Shown piece by piece: positions 1 through 7,340 of a DNA stretch of 64,000 nt (the stretch's first letter is position 1; every line of letters starts with the position of its first letter). The notes under the pieces were generated by a model. It was given only the letters and a program-made list of their open reading frames with translations, ran no database searches and was not told the DNA's origin. This DNA comes from Sphingobacteriales bacterium (GTDB taxonomy: Bacteria > Bacteroidota > Bacteroidia > Chitinophagales > Chitinophagaceae): NCBI GenBank assembly GCA_016219985.1, contig JACRJO010000018.1:186001-250000 (forward strand), read 5' to 3'. The position numbers and the translations under genes were made by a program.

Positions 1-716
1 AAACGCTGCTCACTTTCGGGGGAGCCTGGTCCAACCATATCCATGCCACCGCGGCAGCCTGCCGCATTCAGCAGCTTAATTCGATCGGGATCATCCGCGG
101 GGAAGAACCAGCTGAGTTATCAGCAACCCTCCTCCAGGCCCGGGAAATGGGAATGCAGCTTCGCTTTATCAGCCGCGAACAATACCGGGAAAAGATAATA
201 CCGGGTGATATAGCTATCGCTGACTGCGTGATCGTCGGCGAAGGCGGCTACGGGATAAAAGGAGCCGCCGGAGCAGCCACGATCCTGGATCATGCTAACC
301 TCGCTGCCTATACGCATATCTGTTGCGCCATGGGTACGGGAACCATGCTGGCCGGGATCATGAACCGTACCCCCGCCGGTATTCGTTCCCTCGGTATCAG
401 TGTACTCAAAAATAATCCCGCATTAAGCAGCCAGGTCAAAGCCTTGCTGCTGCACCCGGAGCAGGACCCCGTGATCTTCCATGAATTTCACTTTGGCGGG
501 TATGCTAAAAAGACCCCGGAACTGATTCAGTTTATGAATGATTTCTACGGGCATACCGGGATTCCCACTGACTTTGTGTACACGGGTAAACTTTGTTTCG
601 CCGCTGCAGCGCTGGCAGCGAAAAATTACTTTCCCCCCGGAAGTAAACTACTGCTGATTCACAGCGGGGGCTTGCAGGGCAACCGCTCCCTGGACAAGGG
701 AACGTTAATATTCTGA
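1..716 (+). CDS. 1-aminocyclopropane-1-carboxylate deaminase / D-cysteine desulfhydrase family protein (5' partial)
   Basis: PLP-dependent fold-type II enzyme of the ACC deaminase / D-cysteine desulfhydrase family. The reading frame is open from base 3 and about 237 residues are visible of a family length near 300. The first visible residues, TLLTFGGAWSNHIHATAAAC, are the family's substrate/phosphate-binding segment, which directly follows the PLP lysine; the lysine itself is outside the window. Glycine-rich segments GEGGYGIKGAAGA and CCAMGTGTMLAG fit the phosphate-binding loops. The protein ends LLLIHSGGLQGNRSL, a typical C-terminal family motif. Whether it acts on ACC, D-cysteine or another amino acid cannot be told. 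A new promoter lies about 20 nt after the stop, so it is not clearly in an operon with the next gene. Confidence 0.88.
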   Translation, partial: TLLTFGGAWSNHIHATAAACRIQQLNSIGIIRGEEPAELSATLLQAREMGMQLRFISREQYREKIIPGDIAIADCVIVGEGGYGIKGAAGAATILDHANLAAYTHICCAMGTGTMLAGIMNRTPAGIRSLGISVLKNNPALSSQVKALLLHPEQDPVIFHEFHFGGYAKKTPELIQFMNDFYGHTGIPTDFVYTGKLCFAAAALAAKNYFPPGSKLLLIHSGGLQGNRSLDKGTLIF

Positions 717-735
717 ATTTTCTGACCCACTCCCC

Positions 736-743
736 TATCTTTG
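736..743 (+). promoter_or_regulatory. -7 promoter box TATCTTTG
   Basis: Exact match to the Bacteroidota -7 consensus TAnnTTTG, 44 nt before the ATG at 788. No clear TTTG -33 element is seen. Confidence 0.55.
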
Positions 744-787
744 TTTTTTACGGCAAAGGAACCCCGGTTTTTTTGCATTCTTACAAT

Positions 788-1558
788 ATGAAAAAACTGA
801 CCCTTCTTTTTTCCTTCTTCCTGGTTGCTTCTTCAGGCAATCATGCCTTTTCGCAGGATACCCTGCCCGGTTTTTCGCTGAAGAATGTGGGCAAAAACCG
901 GATCGTGGTCAGTTGGGTCAATCCCTTTCGCGAAATCCGCCAGCTGAGCATCCAGCGATCAGCCGACAGCCTGAAAGGTTATAAGACCATCCTTACCATG
1001 GCAGATCCTGCTACGCCGCAAAACGGGTACGTGGATAGTAAGGCGCCCAATGGTCAGCAGTTTTACCGTCTCTATATCATGCTCGAAGGGGGCCGTTATC
1101 TTTTCAGTGCCTCAAAAAAACCGGTGATGGATAGTTTTGTTGCGAAGCATCCCGGCGCCAGGCCGGTAATTGACTCCCTGCTGCGGGTGGACTCCATCAC
1201 CCGCGTAAGCCCGGTGGTGATCCGGCTGGACAATTTCCAGACCGGTGATTCGGCCACCCTTCCCAATGCTGTTACCGTTAAGAACCGGCCAACCGCGTTC
1301 GTGCCTTCCCTTTATGTGTATACCAATAAGGACGGCTATGTAAAAGTCAGCCTGCCCGGGGAAGGAAAAGATCACAAATACACGATCAAATTCTTTGAAG
1401 ATGATGAGACCCTGCTCTTTGAGTTAAAGGATATCAAAGAAAATAATTTTAAAATAGACAAAGCTAATTTCTACCATGCAGGCTGGTTCCGCTTCGAGAT
1501 CTACGAGGACGGGAAATTGCTGGAAAAGCACAAATTTTACTTAGAGAAGGATTTCTGA
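788..1558 (+). CDS. Secreted protein with fibronectin-type-III-like N-terminal region, function unknown
   Basis: I chose the ATG at 788 (MKKLTLLFSFFLVASS) because it opens a clean Sec signal peptide ending near HAFSQ; a TTG 15 nt upstream is possible but less likely. The mature protein is about 230 residues. Residues about 30-110 (NRIVVSWVNP...FYRLYIML) look like a fibronectin type III or similar beta-sandwich; the C-terminal half (about 170-256) has another beta-rich segment. No catalytic motif is visible. The gene ends 18 nt inside lipB on the other strand, so the two genes share their 3' ends tail to tail. Role unknown, probably periplasmic or surface. Confidence 0.8.
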   Translation: MKKLTLLFSFFLVASSGNHAFSQDTLPGFSLKNVGKNRIVVSWVNPFREIRQLSIQRSADSLKGYKTILTMADPATPQNGYVDSKAPNGQQFYRLYIMLEGGRYLFSASKKPVMDSFVAKHPGARPVIDSLLRVDSITRVSPVVIRLDNFQTGDSATLPNAVTVKNRPTAFVPSLYVYTNKDGYVKVSLPGEGKDHKYTIKFFEDDETLLFELKDIKENNFKIDKANFYHAGWFRFEIYEDGKLLEKHKFYLEKDF

Positions 1559-2245
1559 GACCAGTTCCGCGTTAAATATTTTTTCAAAATTCTTTTTCAC
1601 TTTCTCTTTTACTTCTTTCATATCAAGGGAGCGCCCCAGTTCTTTTTCCAGGGAAGTCACCTGCTTGTTGACGATCCCGCAGGGAATGATATGATTAAAA
1701 TACGAAAGGTCCGTATTGACATTAAAGGCAAACCCGTGCATCGTGACCCAGCGGCTGCAACGGACACCAATAGCACAGATCTTTCTTTCCCGGCCGGGTA
1801 TCTCCGGGTCAATCCAGACACCGGTCTCCCCGGGCGAGCGATCCCCTTTGATCCCGTATTCCGCCAGGGTCCGGATCATAACTTCTTCGATATTCCGAAG
1901 GTATTTCCCGATATCCGTGTAAAATTTTTCCAGGTCCAGGATCGGGTACCCCACGATCTGGCCGGGTCCGTGAAAAGTGATATCCCCTCCCCGGTTGGTA
2001 TGAAAGAATTCAATATGGCTGGCCGCTAATTCCTCGTCACTCAGCAATACATTTTCCTTGTTCCCGCTCTTTCCCAGCGTGTACACGAGGGGATGTTCCA
2101 CAAAGAACAGGTAATGTTCTGTTGCCGGCCGGCCGGTCCCGGATTTTCTCCCGACATTTTCCTTCAGCAGGGATTCCTGCAGATCCCAGGCGGCCTGGTA
2201 TTCCATCCGGCCGAGGTCCCTGAATATGATTGGTTGTTTTTCCAT
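1541..2245 (-). CDS. lipB: Lipoyl(octanoyl) transferase LipB
   Basis: Moves octanoyl from acyl carrier protein to lipoyl domains of 2-oxoacid dehydrogenases and GcvH, the first step of lipoate assembly in the cytoplasm. It has 234 residues, usual for the family. The signature TNRGGDITFHGPGQIVGYP lies at about 83-101; catalytic Cys is C189 in HIIPCGI and the catalytic Lys is K155 in RKICAIGV. ATG at 2245 follows a -7 box by 10 nt. Its last 18 nt overlap the convergent upstream secreted-protein gene. Confidence 0.96.
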   Translation of the reverse strand: MEKQPIIFRDLGRMEYQAAWDLQESLLKENVGRKSGTGRPATEHYLFFVEHPLVYTLGKSGNKENVLLSDEELAASHIEFFHTNRGGDITFHGPGQIVGYPILDLEKFYTDIGKYLRNIEEVMIRTLAEYGIKGDRSPGETGVWIDPEIPGRERKICAIGVRCSRWVTMHGFAFNVNTDLSYFNHIIPCGIVNKQVTSLEKELGRSLDMKEVKEKVKKNFEKIFNAELVSEILL

Positions 2246-2255
2246 CTCTAAAAAG

Positions 2256-2263
2256 CAAATTTA
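2256..2263 (-). promoter_or_regulatory. -7 box TAAATTTG of lipB
   Basis: Reverse complement reads TAAATTTG, 10 nt upstream of the lipB ATG. This predicts a very short 5' leader. It lies 19 nt from the rluD box on the other strand, so lipB and rluD are divergently transcribed from a compact region. Confidence 0.6.
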
Positions 2264-2282
2264 CCAACAAAAATCCATCCGT

Positions 2283-2290
2283 TACCTTTG
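2283..2290 (+). promoter_or_regulatory. -7 box TACCTTTG of rluD
   Basis: TAnnTTTG match ending 6 nt before the rluD ATG at 2297. The implied start of transcription is at or next to the A of ATG, that is, a leaderless or nearly leaderless mRNA. Confidence 0.6.
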
Positions 2291-2296
2291 CCGGCT

Positions 2297-3349
2297 ATGC
2301 AGGACGAACTGGACAAAACGATCCCCGATTCAAACGACAGCAGCGATGAACTGTACGAACGGTTCACCCTTACCATCGATAAGGGACAGGAACCCCTGCG
2401 CATTGACAAGTTCCTGGCCAACCGGATTGAAGGTGCCACCCGGAATAAACTGCAGCAGGCCATGAACCACGGAATGGTGCAGGTAAACGGGGCGCCCGTC
2501 AAACCCAATTACAAAGTGAAACCCCAGGATCAAATCGTGATTTATTCCGACCTGAGTCCTGACGAGACCGATGTGGTGCCGGAAAAAATGGAGCTGAATA
2601 TTGTGTACGAGGATGCGGACCTGATGGTGATCAACAAACCCGCCGGTATGGTGGTGCATCCCGGCAGCGGGAATTACAGCGGAACCCTGCTCAACGGGGT
2701 ATCCTATTACCTGCAACAGCAAAACCCCGGCCTTACGGAAGAACTTCTTCCCCGGTTTGGCCTGGTGCACCGGATCGATAAAAATACCAGCGGGCTGCTG
2801 GTCCTGGCCAAAACCGATAAAGCCATGCGGGTACTGGCCAAACAATTCTTTGACCATAGTGTGAAGAGACAATACCTGGCCCTGGTCTGGGGGGATATGG
2901 AACAAGACAGCGGCACGGTCATCGCCCATGTGGGCCGTCACCTTCGTTTCCGCAAACTCTTCGAAGCCTATCCCGAAGGCGACCATGGGAAAGATGCCAT
3001 CACCCATTATACTGTCATAGAACGCTTCGGCTATGTGACCCTCGTGCAATGTGTGCTTGAAACAGGACGGACCCACCAGATCCGCGTACACATGAAGCAT
3101 ATCGGCCATCCCCTGTTCAGTGATGATTTCTACGGGGGAGATAAAATTGTAAAGGGAACGATCTACACCCGGTACAAACAATTTGTAGAAAACTGCTTTG
3201 AACTTTGTCCCCGCCAGGCGCTGCATGCCAAAACCCTGGGCTTTGTCCACCCTTCCACCGGGGAGGAAATGCATTTTGAATCAGCATTACCCGCTGATAT
3301 GGAAAAAGTGATTGATAAGTGGAGAAAGTATGCTGGCAAAGCAGGTTGA
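2297..3349 (+). CDS. rluD: RluA-family 23S rRNA pseudouridine synthase (RluD-like)
   Basis: Converts uridines of 23S rRNA to pseudouridine. I place the start at ATG 2297 (MQDELDKT) rather than the TTG at 2288, because the TTG is the end of the promoter box; this gives 350 residues. An N-terminal S4 RNA-binding domain spans about 20-95 (LRIDKFLANRIEGATRNKLQ). The catalytic motif HRIDKNTSGLLVLAKT near residue 160 holds the active-site Asp. The segment GRTHQIRVHMKHIGHPLFSD is the conserved C-terminal family motif. RluD versus RluC or another paralogue cannot be settled from this sequence alone. Confidence 0.93.
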   Translation: MQDELDKTIPDSNDSSDELYERFTLTIDKGQEPLRIDKFLANRIEGATRNKLQQAMNHGMVQVNGAPVKPNYKVKPQDQIVIYSDLSPDETDVVPEKMELNIVYEDADLMVINKPAGMVVHPGSGNYSGTLLNGVSYYLQQQNPGLTEELLPRFGLVHRIDKNTSGLLVLAKTDKAMRVLAKQFFDHSVKRQYLALVWGDMEQDSGTVIAHVGRHLRFRKLFEAYPEGDHGKDAITHYTVIERFGYVTLVQCVLETGRTHQIRVHMKHIGHPLFSDDFYGGDKIVKGTIYTRYKQFVENCFELCPRQALHAKTLGFVHPSTGEEMHFESALPADMEKVIDKWRKYAGKAG

Positions 3350-3350
3350 A

Positions 3351-3439
3351 AGGTTGACAAGTTGATAAGGACGTTCTAAGATGGATCGTTTACTCTCTCG
3401 TCAACTCGTTAACTTGTCAACTTACCAACTTGTCAACTT
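3351..3439. repeat. Word-like inverted repeat between convergent rluD and secreted-protein gene
   Basis: The arms 3351-3369 and 3421-3439 are inverted copies (17 of 19 positions pair) built on the word CAACTTGTCAAC, which also recurs at 3410-3421. The element ends on the stop codon of the minus-strand gene. It could work as a bidirectional terminator, but no T-run follows. The same word family (GTCAACTTATCAAC) is seen at 27340-27375. Confidence 0.55.
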
Positions 3440-4377
3440 CACTGGAAATCAAATAAAGTCGCGGTAAACAGCCCTCTTTCCCTTTTCTTAAACGCCACAT
3501 CCCAGTTACCGATATAACGAAGCAGTTTGGGGACTAAGTAATCCCCCACCTTGGTCATCTCCACTTCCATGTGAACGTCAAAGTCGTAGACACCCGCATT
3601 GTAACTCATATCATAATTGCGGGCCATTACTTCCATCGTGCGGGTATTGAACCAGGTGACCATATTGTCAATGACGATCTTGTCCTTCTTCCCGCCCAGG
3701 TCTTCCTTGGCCCTGATGGTAAAAACATAACAGGACTGTCCCTCGTAATCCCCGTAGTCGATAATAAAATCATAGTATTCCGCCCGGTCCGGGTCGAAGA
3801 TGTCGATCTTATCCCCGATAAATGGAATACCCGGGATCTTTTTACCGGGATTGAAGAAGAGCATCTTCAATTGCTGCTTATGCCTGGCCATCCCGCTTTG
3901 CGAACGCGGGTTGAAGTTCACGCCCTTTACGATATTCGTTTCCCCGCAAACGGAACCCTTTGTAAAGAACAAGCCGGCATATAATTCGGCCGTATAGTAG
4001 TTGTACTGGTGATCCCCGTCATAAAAATCCCCGCTGGAGTTTTCCGACAGCACTTCCATGGTCCGGCAGCCATTCGACCTGGTTTGTTTCGTCTTGCTCA
4101 TCAGGGCTGCCTGTATGCGGCCCTTTTTATCTTTTATCCGGATATCGTTCCAGGAAGTAAACCCCAGTACATGCAGGTTGCGGAAGGCTTTGTAGAATGT
4201 GGTGTCGTTCTTTACCTGGTTGATAAAGCGGGCCACGTTCAGGTCGCTGCGGATGATTACCTCGGAAAGACTGACCATTTTCGCCAGCCGCTGGTTATCC
4301 AGGGAATCTTCATTCTCCTGTGCGCTGATTACATAACCGGTTAGAATAAGGAGTGCTAAGGTGAACAGTTTTTTCAT
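3439..4377 (-). CDS. Secreted protein of unknown function
   Basis: 312 residues with a signal peptide (MKKLFTLALLILTGYVISAQ). The mature part is mixed alpha/beta with segments such as EYYDFIIDYGDYEGQSCYVFTIRAKED and VTWFNTRTMEVMARNYDMSYNAGVYDF, suggesting long beta-strands and a possible outer-membrane-associated barrel- or LolA-like fold. Two cysteines (SNGCRTMEV and GSVCGETN) could pair. I do not recognise a named family. It is followed 4 nt after its start side by def, but def starts 583 nt further up on the same strand, so the two genes could share a transcript (def, then this gene). Confidence 0.8.
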   Translation of the reverse strand: MKKLFTLALLILTGYVISAQENEDSLDNQRLAKMVSLSEVIIRSDLNVARFINQVKNDTTFYKAFRNLHVLGFTSWNDIRIKDKKGRIQAALMSKTKQTRSNGCRTMEVLSENSSGDFYDGDHQYNYYTAELYAGLFFTKGSVCGETNIVKGVNFNPRSQSGMARHKQQLKMLFFNPGKKIPGIPFIGDKIDIFDPDRAEYYDFIIDYGDYEGQSCYVFTIRAKEDLGGKKDKIVIDNMVTWFNTRTMEVMARNYDMSYNAGVYDFDVHMEVEMTKVGDYLVPKLLRYIGNWDVAFKKRERGLFTATLFDFQ

Positions 4378-4381
4378 GGCA

Positions 4382-4960
4382 TCAGCCGGGGAACATCATC
4401 TTGTAATCCACATTCACTTTCCCTTTCGAGATATCGTTGAGTTTCCCCTTCATTAATTTTCTTTTCAGCGGTGAAATATGATCAATAAATAGTTTTCCCT
4501 CGATATGATCATATTCGTGCAGGATCACCCGGGCGGTGAGCCCCTCAAAACTGGCCTGCTGCGGCTGGAAATGTTCATCCATATATTCGAGGGTTACGGT
4601 TTCATGCCGGTAAATATCCTCCCGGATCTTGGGGATACTCAGGCAGCCTTCATTATAGGACCACTCTTCCCCATCCAGTTCCAGTATATGTGCATTAATA
4701 AAAACCGATTTCATGCCCGGCGCGTCGGGGTATTCCTTTTGCTCCTCTTCATTCATCCCGGAGAACATCTGCTGGGTGTCCACCACGAAAAGCCGGATAT
4801 CCCGGTTGACCTGGGGAGCCGCCAATCCCACCCCGCTGCTGGCATACATGGTTTCCCACATATCCTCAATGAATTTGTCCAGCTGCGGGTAATCCGCTTC
4901 AATATCTTCCGCCACTTTCCGCAGTACCGGATGGCCGTATGCTACGATCGGTAAAATCAT
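4382..4960 (-). CDS. def: Peptide deformylase
   Basis: Removes the formyl group from nascent proteins using a metal ion. Start at ATG 4960 (MILPIVAYGHP); an in-frame TTG six bases upstream is part of the promoter box. It has 192 residues. Motif 1 is GVGLAAPQV at 43-51, motif 2 EGCLSIP at 104-110 with metal ligand C106, and motif 3 HEYDHIEG at 148-155 with ligands H148 and H152 and catalytic E149. A short C-terminal tail of about 30 residues follows. The -7 box is only 3 nt from ATG, so the mRNA is probably leaderless. Confidence 0.96.
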   Translation of the reverse strand: MILPIVAYGHPVLRKVAEDIEADYPQLDKFIEDMWETMYASSGVGLAAPQVNRDIRLFVVDTQQMFSGMNEEEQKEYPDAPGMKSVFINAHILELDGEEWSYNEGCLSIPKIREDIYRHETVTLEYMDEHFQPQQASFEGLTARVILHEYDHIEGKLFIDHISPLKRKLMKGKLNDISKGKVNVDYKMMFPG

Positions 4961-4963
4961 GGG

Positions 4964-4971
4964 CAAATTTA
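4964..4971 (-). promoter_or_regulatory. -7 box TAAATTTG of def
   Basis: Reverse complement reads TAAATTTG with 3 nt between the box and ATG. Transcription would begin at about the A of ATG. Confidence 0.6.
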
Positions 4972-4972
4972 C

Positions 4973-5219
4973 TTAAAAGAACCAAGAACCGAAGAGCCGA
5001 AGAACCAAAAAATGACCAAATTCCAAAAATCAAAAAAGAACCGAAGAATCAAAAAAAGGCCAAATTTCAAAAAAACTCCAATAATTCAAATCCCAAAGCC
5101 ACTAAGTAAATCTGTCGAATATGGAAGCTTATCATACAAGACACTGACTATCGACTACTGACCACCGACTACCCCCCCGATTTCCAGATGCTTCTTAGTA
5201 GGCCCCATTCACCACATAA
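4973..5219. repeat. Word-like degenerate repeats in the def-ruvX spacer
   Basis: About 250 nt without a gene. The stretch 4975-5095 is purine/A-rich with the word AAGAACCGAAGA repeated imperfectly about four times, and CCAAATTYCAAAAA twice. The stretch 5140-5175 repeats CGACTACTGACCACCGACTA-type words. No coding potential or T-run terminator is visible. Confidence 0.5.
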
Positions 5220-5630
5220 CTACAAACTCCTCAGATACTCCTGCAGCATAATCGTAGCCGCAATCTCATCCACCAGTGCCTTATTCCTTCTTTCCTTTTT
5301 CTTCAGTCCCATTTCCAGCATGGCATCTTTGGCCATTTTGGAAGTATAGCGCTCATCCACCTTTTTAACCGGGAGCCGGGGGAAATGCTTCTGCAGGTCC
5401 TTGATGCATTTCTCCACCAACGGGGTGGCGTGGGTATCGGTATCATCCCAGTTCTTGGGCTCGCCGATGATGATCAGTTCCACCGGTTCCCTGGAAAAAT
5501 AGTCTTTGAGGAAGGGAATCAGCTGCCTGGATTCCACCGTGGTCAGTCCCGTGGCAATGATCTGCAAGGGATCGGTAACAGCCAGGCCGGTCCGCTTGCC
5601 TCCATAATCGATACAAATTATTCTTGCCAA
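5220..5630 (-). CDS. ruvX: Holliday junction resolvase-like protein RuvX/YqgF (16S pre-rRNA nuclease)
   Basis: 136 residues, the usual length. RNase H-like fold; the family is thought to process the 5' end of 16S pre-rRNA and was earlier called a Holliday junction resolvase. The N-terminal CIDYGGKRTGLAVTDP holds catalytic D8. IIIGEPKNWDDTDTHATP and KKVDERYTSKMAK are the second and third conserved blocks, and DEIAATIMLQEYL the C-terminal helix with the last acidic residue. It lies 6 nt downstream of the ubiA-like gene on the same strand, so they are probably one transcript. Confidence 0.94.
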   Translation of the reverse strand: MARIICIDYGGKRTGLAVTDPLQIIATGLTTVESRQLIPFLKDYFSREPVELIIIGEPKNWDDTDTHATPLVEKCIKDLQKHFPRLPVKKVDERYTSKMAKDAMLEMGLKKKERRNKALVDEIAATIMLQEYLRSL

Positions 5631-5636
5631 GGGAGT

Positions 5637-6548
5637 TTATTTATTGATGAACAGATCTGCAATAACAAAGATGGCGAAAACCACGGAAGCAATACCATTG
5701 GCGGTCATAAATGCCAGGTTCACCCGTTTGAGGTCATTGGGTTTTACAACAGAATGCTGGTACAGCAGCATGCCAATAAAGACCAGCACCCCCAGCCAGT
5801 ACAACCAGCTGAAATGCCCGTACACACCGGCATACACTACAGCTGCCGCACTCAGCAGGTGCAGCAATTCCGAGACCCGCAGGGCCTTCCCCTTCCCTAT
5901 CCAGGCGGGAATGGAATAGAGCTGATTTGATTTATCAAACTCCTCGTCCTGCAGGGCATAAATGATATCAAAGCCGCTGACCCAGAAGATAACTGCCAGT
6001 GAAAAAAGAATGGGTAAAAAAGCAAATTGCCCCGTGACGGCGAGGTAAGCCCCGATCGGCGCCAGCGAGAGACCCAGCCCCAGTACCAGGTGACAAAGCG
6101 GGGTGAACCGCTTGGTATAACTGTAGCCCAATACCACCGCCAATGCAACAGGTGACAGATAAAAACAAATAGCATTTATAAACCATGTACAGGCGACAAA
6201 CAAAACGCAGCTGATAATGGTAAAAGCCAGTGCATTTTTTGGGGTAATCACTCCTGCCGGAATTTCCCTCACTGCGGTCCTCGGGTTTTTTGCATCAAAA
6301 TGGCGGTCAAGGTAACGGTTGAATGCCATGGCGGCACTGCGGGCGAAAATCATGCAGAGAATAACCATTACCAGTTTTAGCAATAGCTCATCCCATGGAA
6401 ACATTGGTGGGAATACGCGGCTATTCCAACCTGGTATTACTGATGTGTTTTCAAAAACAGCCAGGAAAAATCCAATCAGCGCGAAAGGCATCGCAAAAAT
6501 TGTATGCGAGAATTTGATAAGACTTAAATAGCTTTTTACTTTCGACAT
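5637..6548 (-). CDS. UbiA-family polyprenyltransferase (4-hydroxybenzoate polyprenyltransferase-like)
   Basis: Integral membrane prenyltransferase of 303 residues with about eight or nine membrane helices. The first Asp-rich motif NRYLDRHFD is at 77-85 and the second is ALQDEEFDKSNQLYSIP at about 200-216; both bind Mg-prenyl diphosphate. The family joins a polyprenyl tail to an aromatic ring in quinone synthesis. The organism group normally makes menaquinone, so MqnP of the futalosine route or a UbiA-like role are both possible; the sequence does not decide. Upstream of ruvX by 6 nt in the same direction. Confidence 0.88.
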   Translation of the reverse strand: MSKVKSYLSLIKFSHTIFAMPFALIGFFLAVFENTSVIPGWNSRVFPPMFPWDELLLKLVMVILCMIFARSAAMAFNRYLDRHFDAKNPRTAVREIPAGVITPKNALAFTIISCVLFVACTWFINAICFYLSPVALAVVLGYSYTKRFTPLCHLVLGLGLSLAPIGAYLAVTGQFAFLPILFSLAVIFWVSGFDIIYALQDEEFDKSNQLYSIPAWIGKGKALRVSELLHLLSAAAVVYAGVYGHFSWLYWLGVLVFIGMLLYQHSVVKPNDLKRVNLAFMTANGIASVVFAIFVIADLFINK

Positions 6549-6594
6549 AGGTAAGCTGTAACTTAAAAATTAATCCGGAATATAATGCCACCCC

Positions 6595-6787
6595 TCTCGC
6601 CTCGCTAAGCAGGCGTAGCGGGTCGGGGTTGTGCGATATCCTGAACCTGGACGATCAACCCCCAACCTGAACTCTCAACCCCCAACCTGGACGCTCAACC
6701 CTCAACCTAAACGTTAAACCTCACCTGAACTCTCAACCCCGAACTCCAATCTTTAAACTCCAAACTTTAAACGCTGAACTCCGAACT
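6595..6787. repeat. GC-rich stem plus tandem word-like repeats in the ubiA-trmH spacer
   Basis: 6595-6630 can pair CGCT (6603-6606) with AGCG (6616-6619) inside a C-rich/G-rich outer stem. From 6649 to 6787 the sequence is a chain of about 10-11-nt units such as CTGAACCTGGA, CTCAACCCCCA, CTGAACTCTCA. The 22 bases 6725-6746 recur in inverse orientation at 56166-56187 with one mismatch. No gene is seen. Confidence 0.6.
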
Positions 6788-7315
6788 CTAAACCCTCCCC
6801 CTCACCAACTCCCATAAAACAACGCCAGCTGCTGTGGCTATGTTTAACGAATGTTTCATCCCTAACTGGGGAATCTCGAGACAACCATCACATAATGCAA
6901 TCGTGGATTGTTCCACCCCGGTCACTTCATTGCCGAAAACCACCGCGATCTTTTCCCCCGGTTCAAAGCCGATGGCATTTAATTTATAACTCCCCTCGGC
7001 CTGTTCGGCAGCATATACGTTAAATCCTTCCCTTCTTAATTCAGCGATCGCTTCCGCTGTCGTTTTGAAATATTTCCAGTCCACGGTTTCTTCCGCGCCG
7101 AGGGCTGTTTTTTTTATTTCTTTATGCGGGGGTTTGGCGGAATAACCAATGATAAAAATAGCCTGTACGAGGAAGGCATCGGACGTGCGGAACACACTGC
7201 CCACATTATAGGCGCTGCGGATATTTTCCAGCACGATAATGACCGGTGTTTTTTCGGAAGCTTTGAATTCCTCCACCGATTTTCGTCCCAGTTCGGCCAT
7301 GCTCAGTTTTCGCAT
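6788..7315 (-). CDS. SPOUT (TrmH/SpoU) family RNA 2'-O-methyltransferase
   Basis: 175 residues. Transfers methyl from S-adenosylmethionine to a ribose 2'-OH in tRNA or rRNA. The three SPOUT motifs are visible: motif 1 NIRSAYNVGSVFRTSDAF at about 31-48 with the conserved N and R, motif 2 VVFGNEVTGV at about 127-136, and motif 3 IPQLGMKHSLNIATAAGVV near the C-terminus, which forms the knotted SAM pocket. There is no extra RNA-binding domain, so the target is not predictable. The -7 box is 4 nt from ATG. Confidence 0.92.
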   Translation of the reverse strand: MRKLSMAELGRKSVEEFKASEKTPVIIVLENIRSAYNVGSVFRTSDAFLVQAIFIIGYSAKPPHKEIKKTALGAEETVDWKYFKTTAEAIAELRREGFNVYAAEQAEGSYKLNAIGFEPGEKIAVVFGNEVTGVEQSTIALCDGCLEIPQLGMKHSLNIATAAGVVLWELVRGRV

Positions 7316-7319
7316 GGCG

Positions 7320-7327
7320 CAAAGTTA
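7320..7327 (-). promoter_or_regulatory. -7 box TAACTTTG of the TrmH-family gene
   Basis: Reverse complement reads TAACTTTG, 4 nt before ATG at 7315; predicts a leaderless mRNA. Confidence 0.6.
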
Positions 7328-7340
7328 AGTGCTGGGCGCT

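Noticed and set aside
2330..3274. 314-codon open frame on the minus strand
   Set aside because: Antisense shadow of rluD, composition unlike a real protein (His/Gly-rich).
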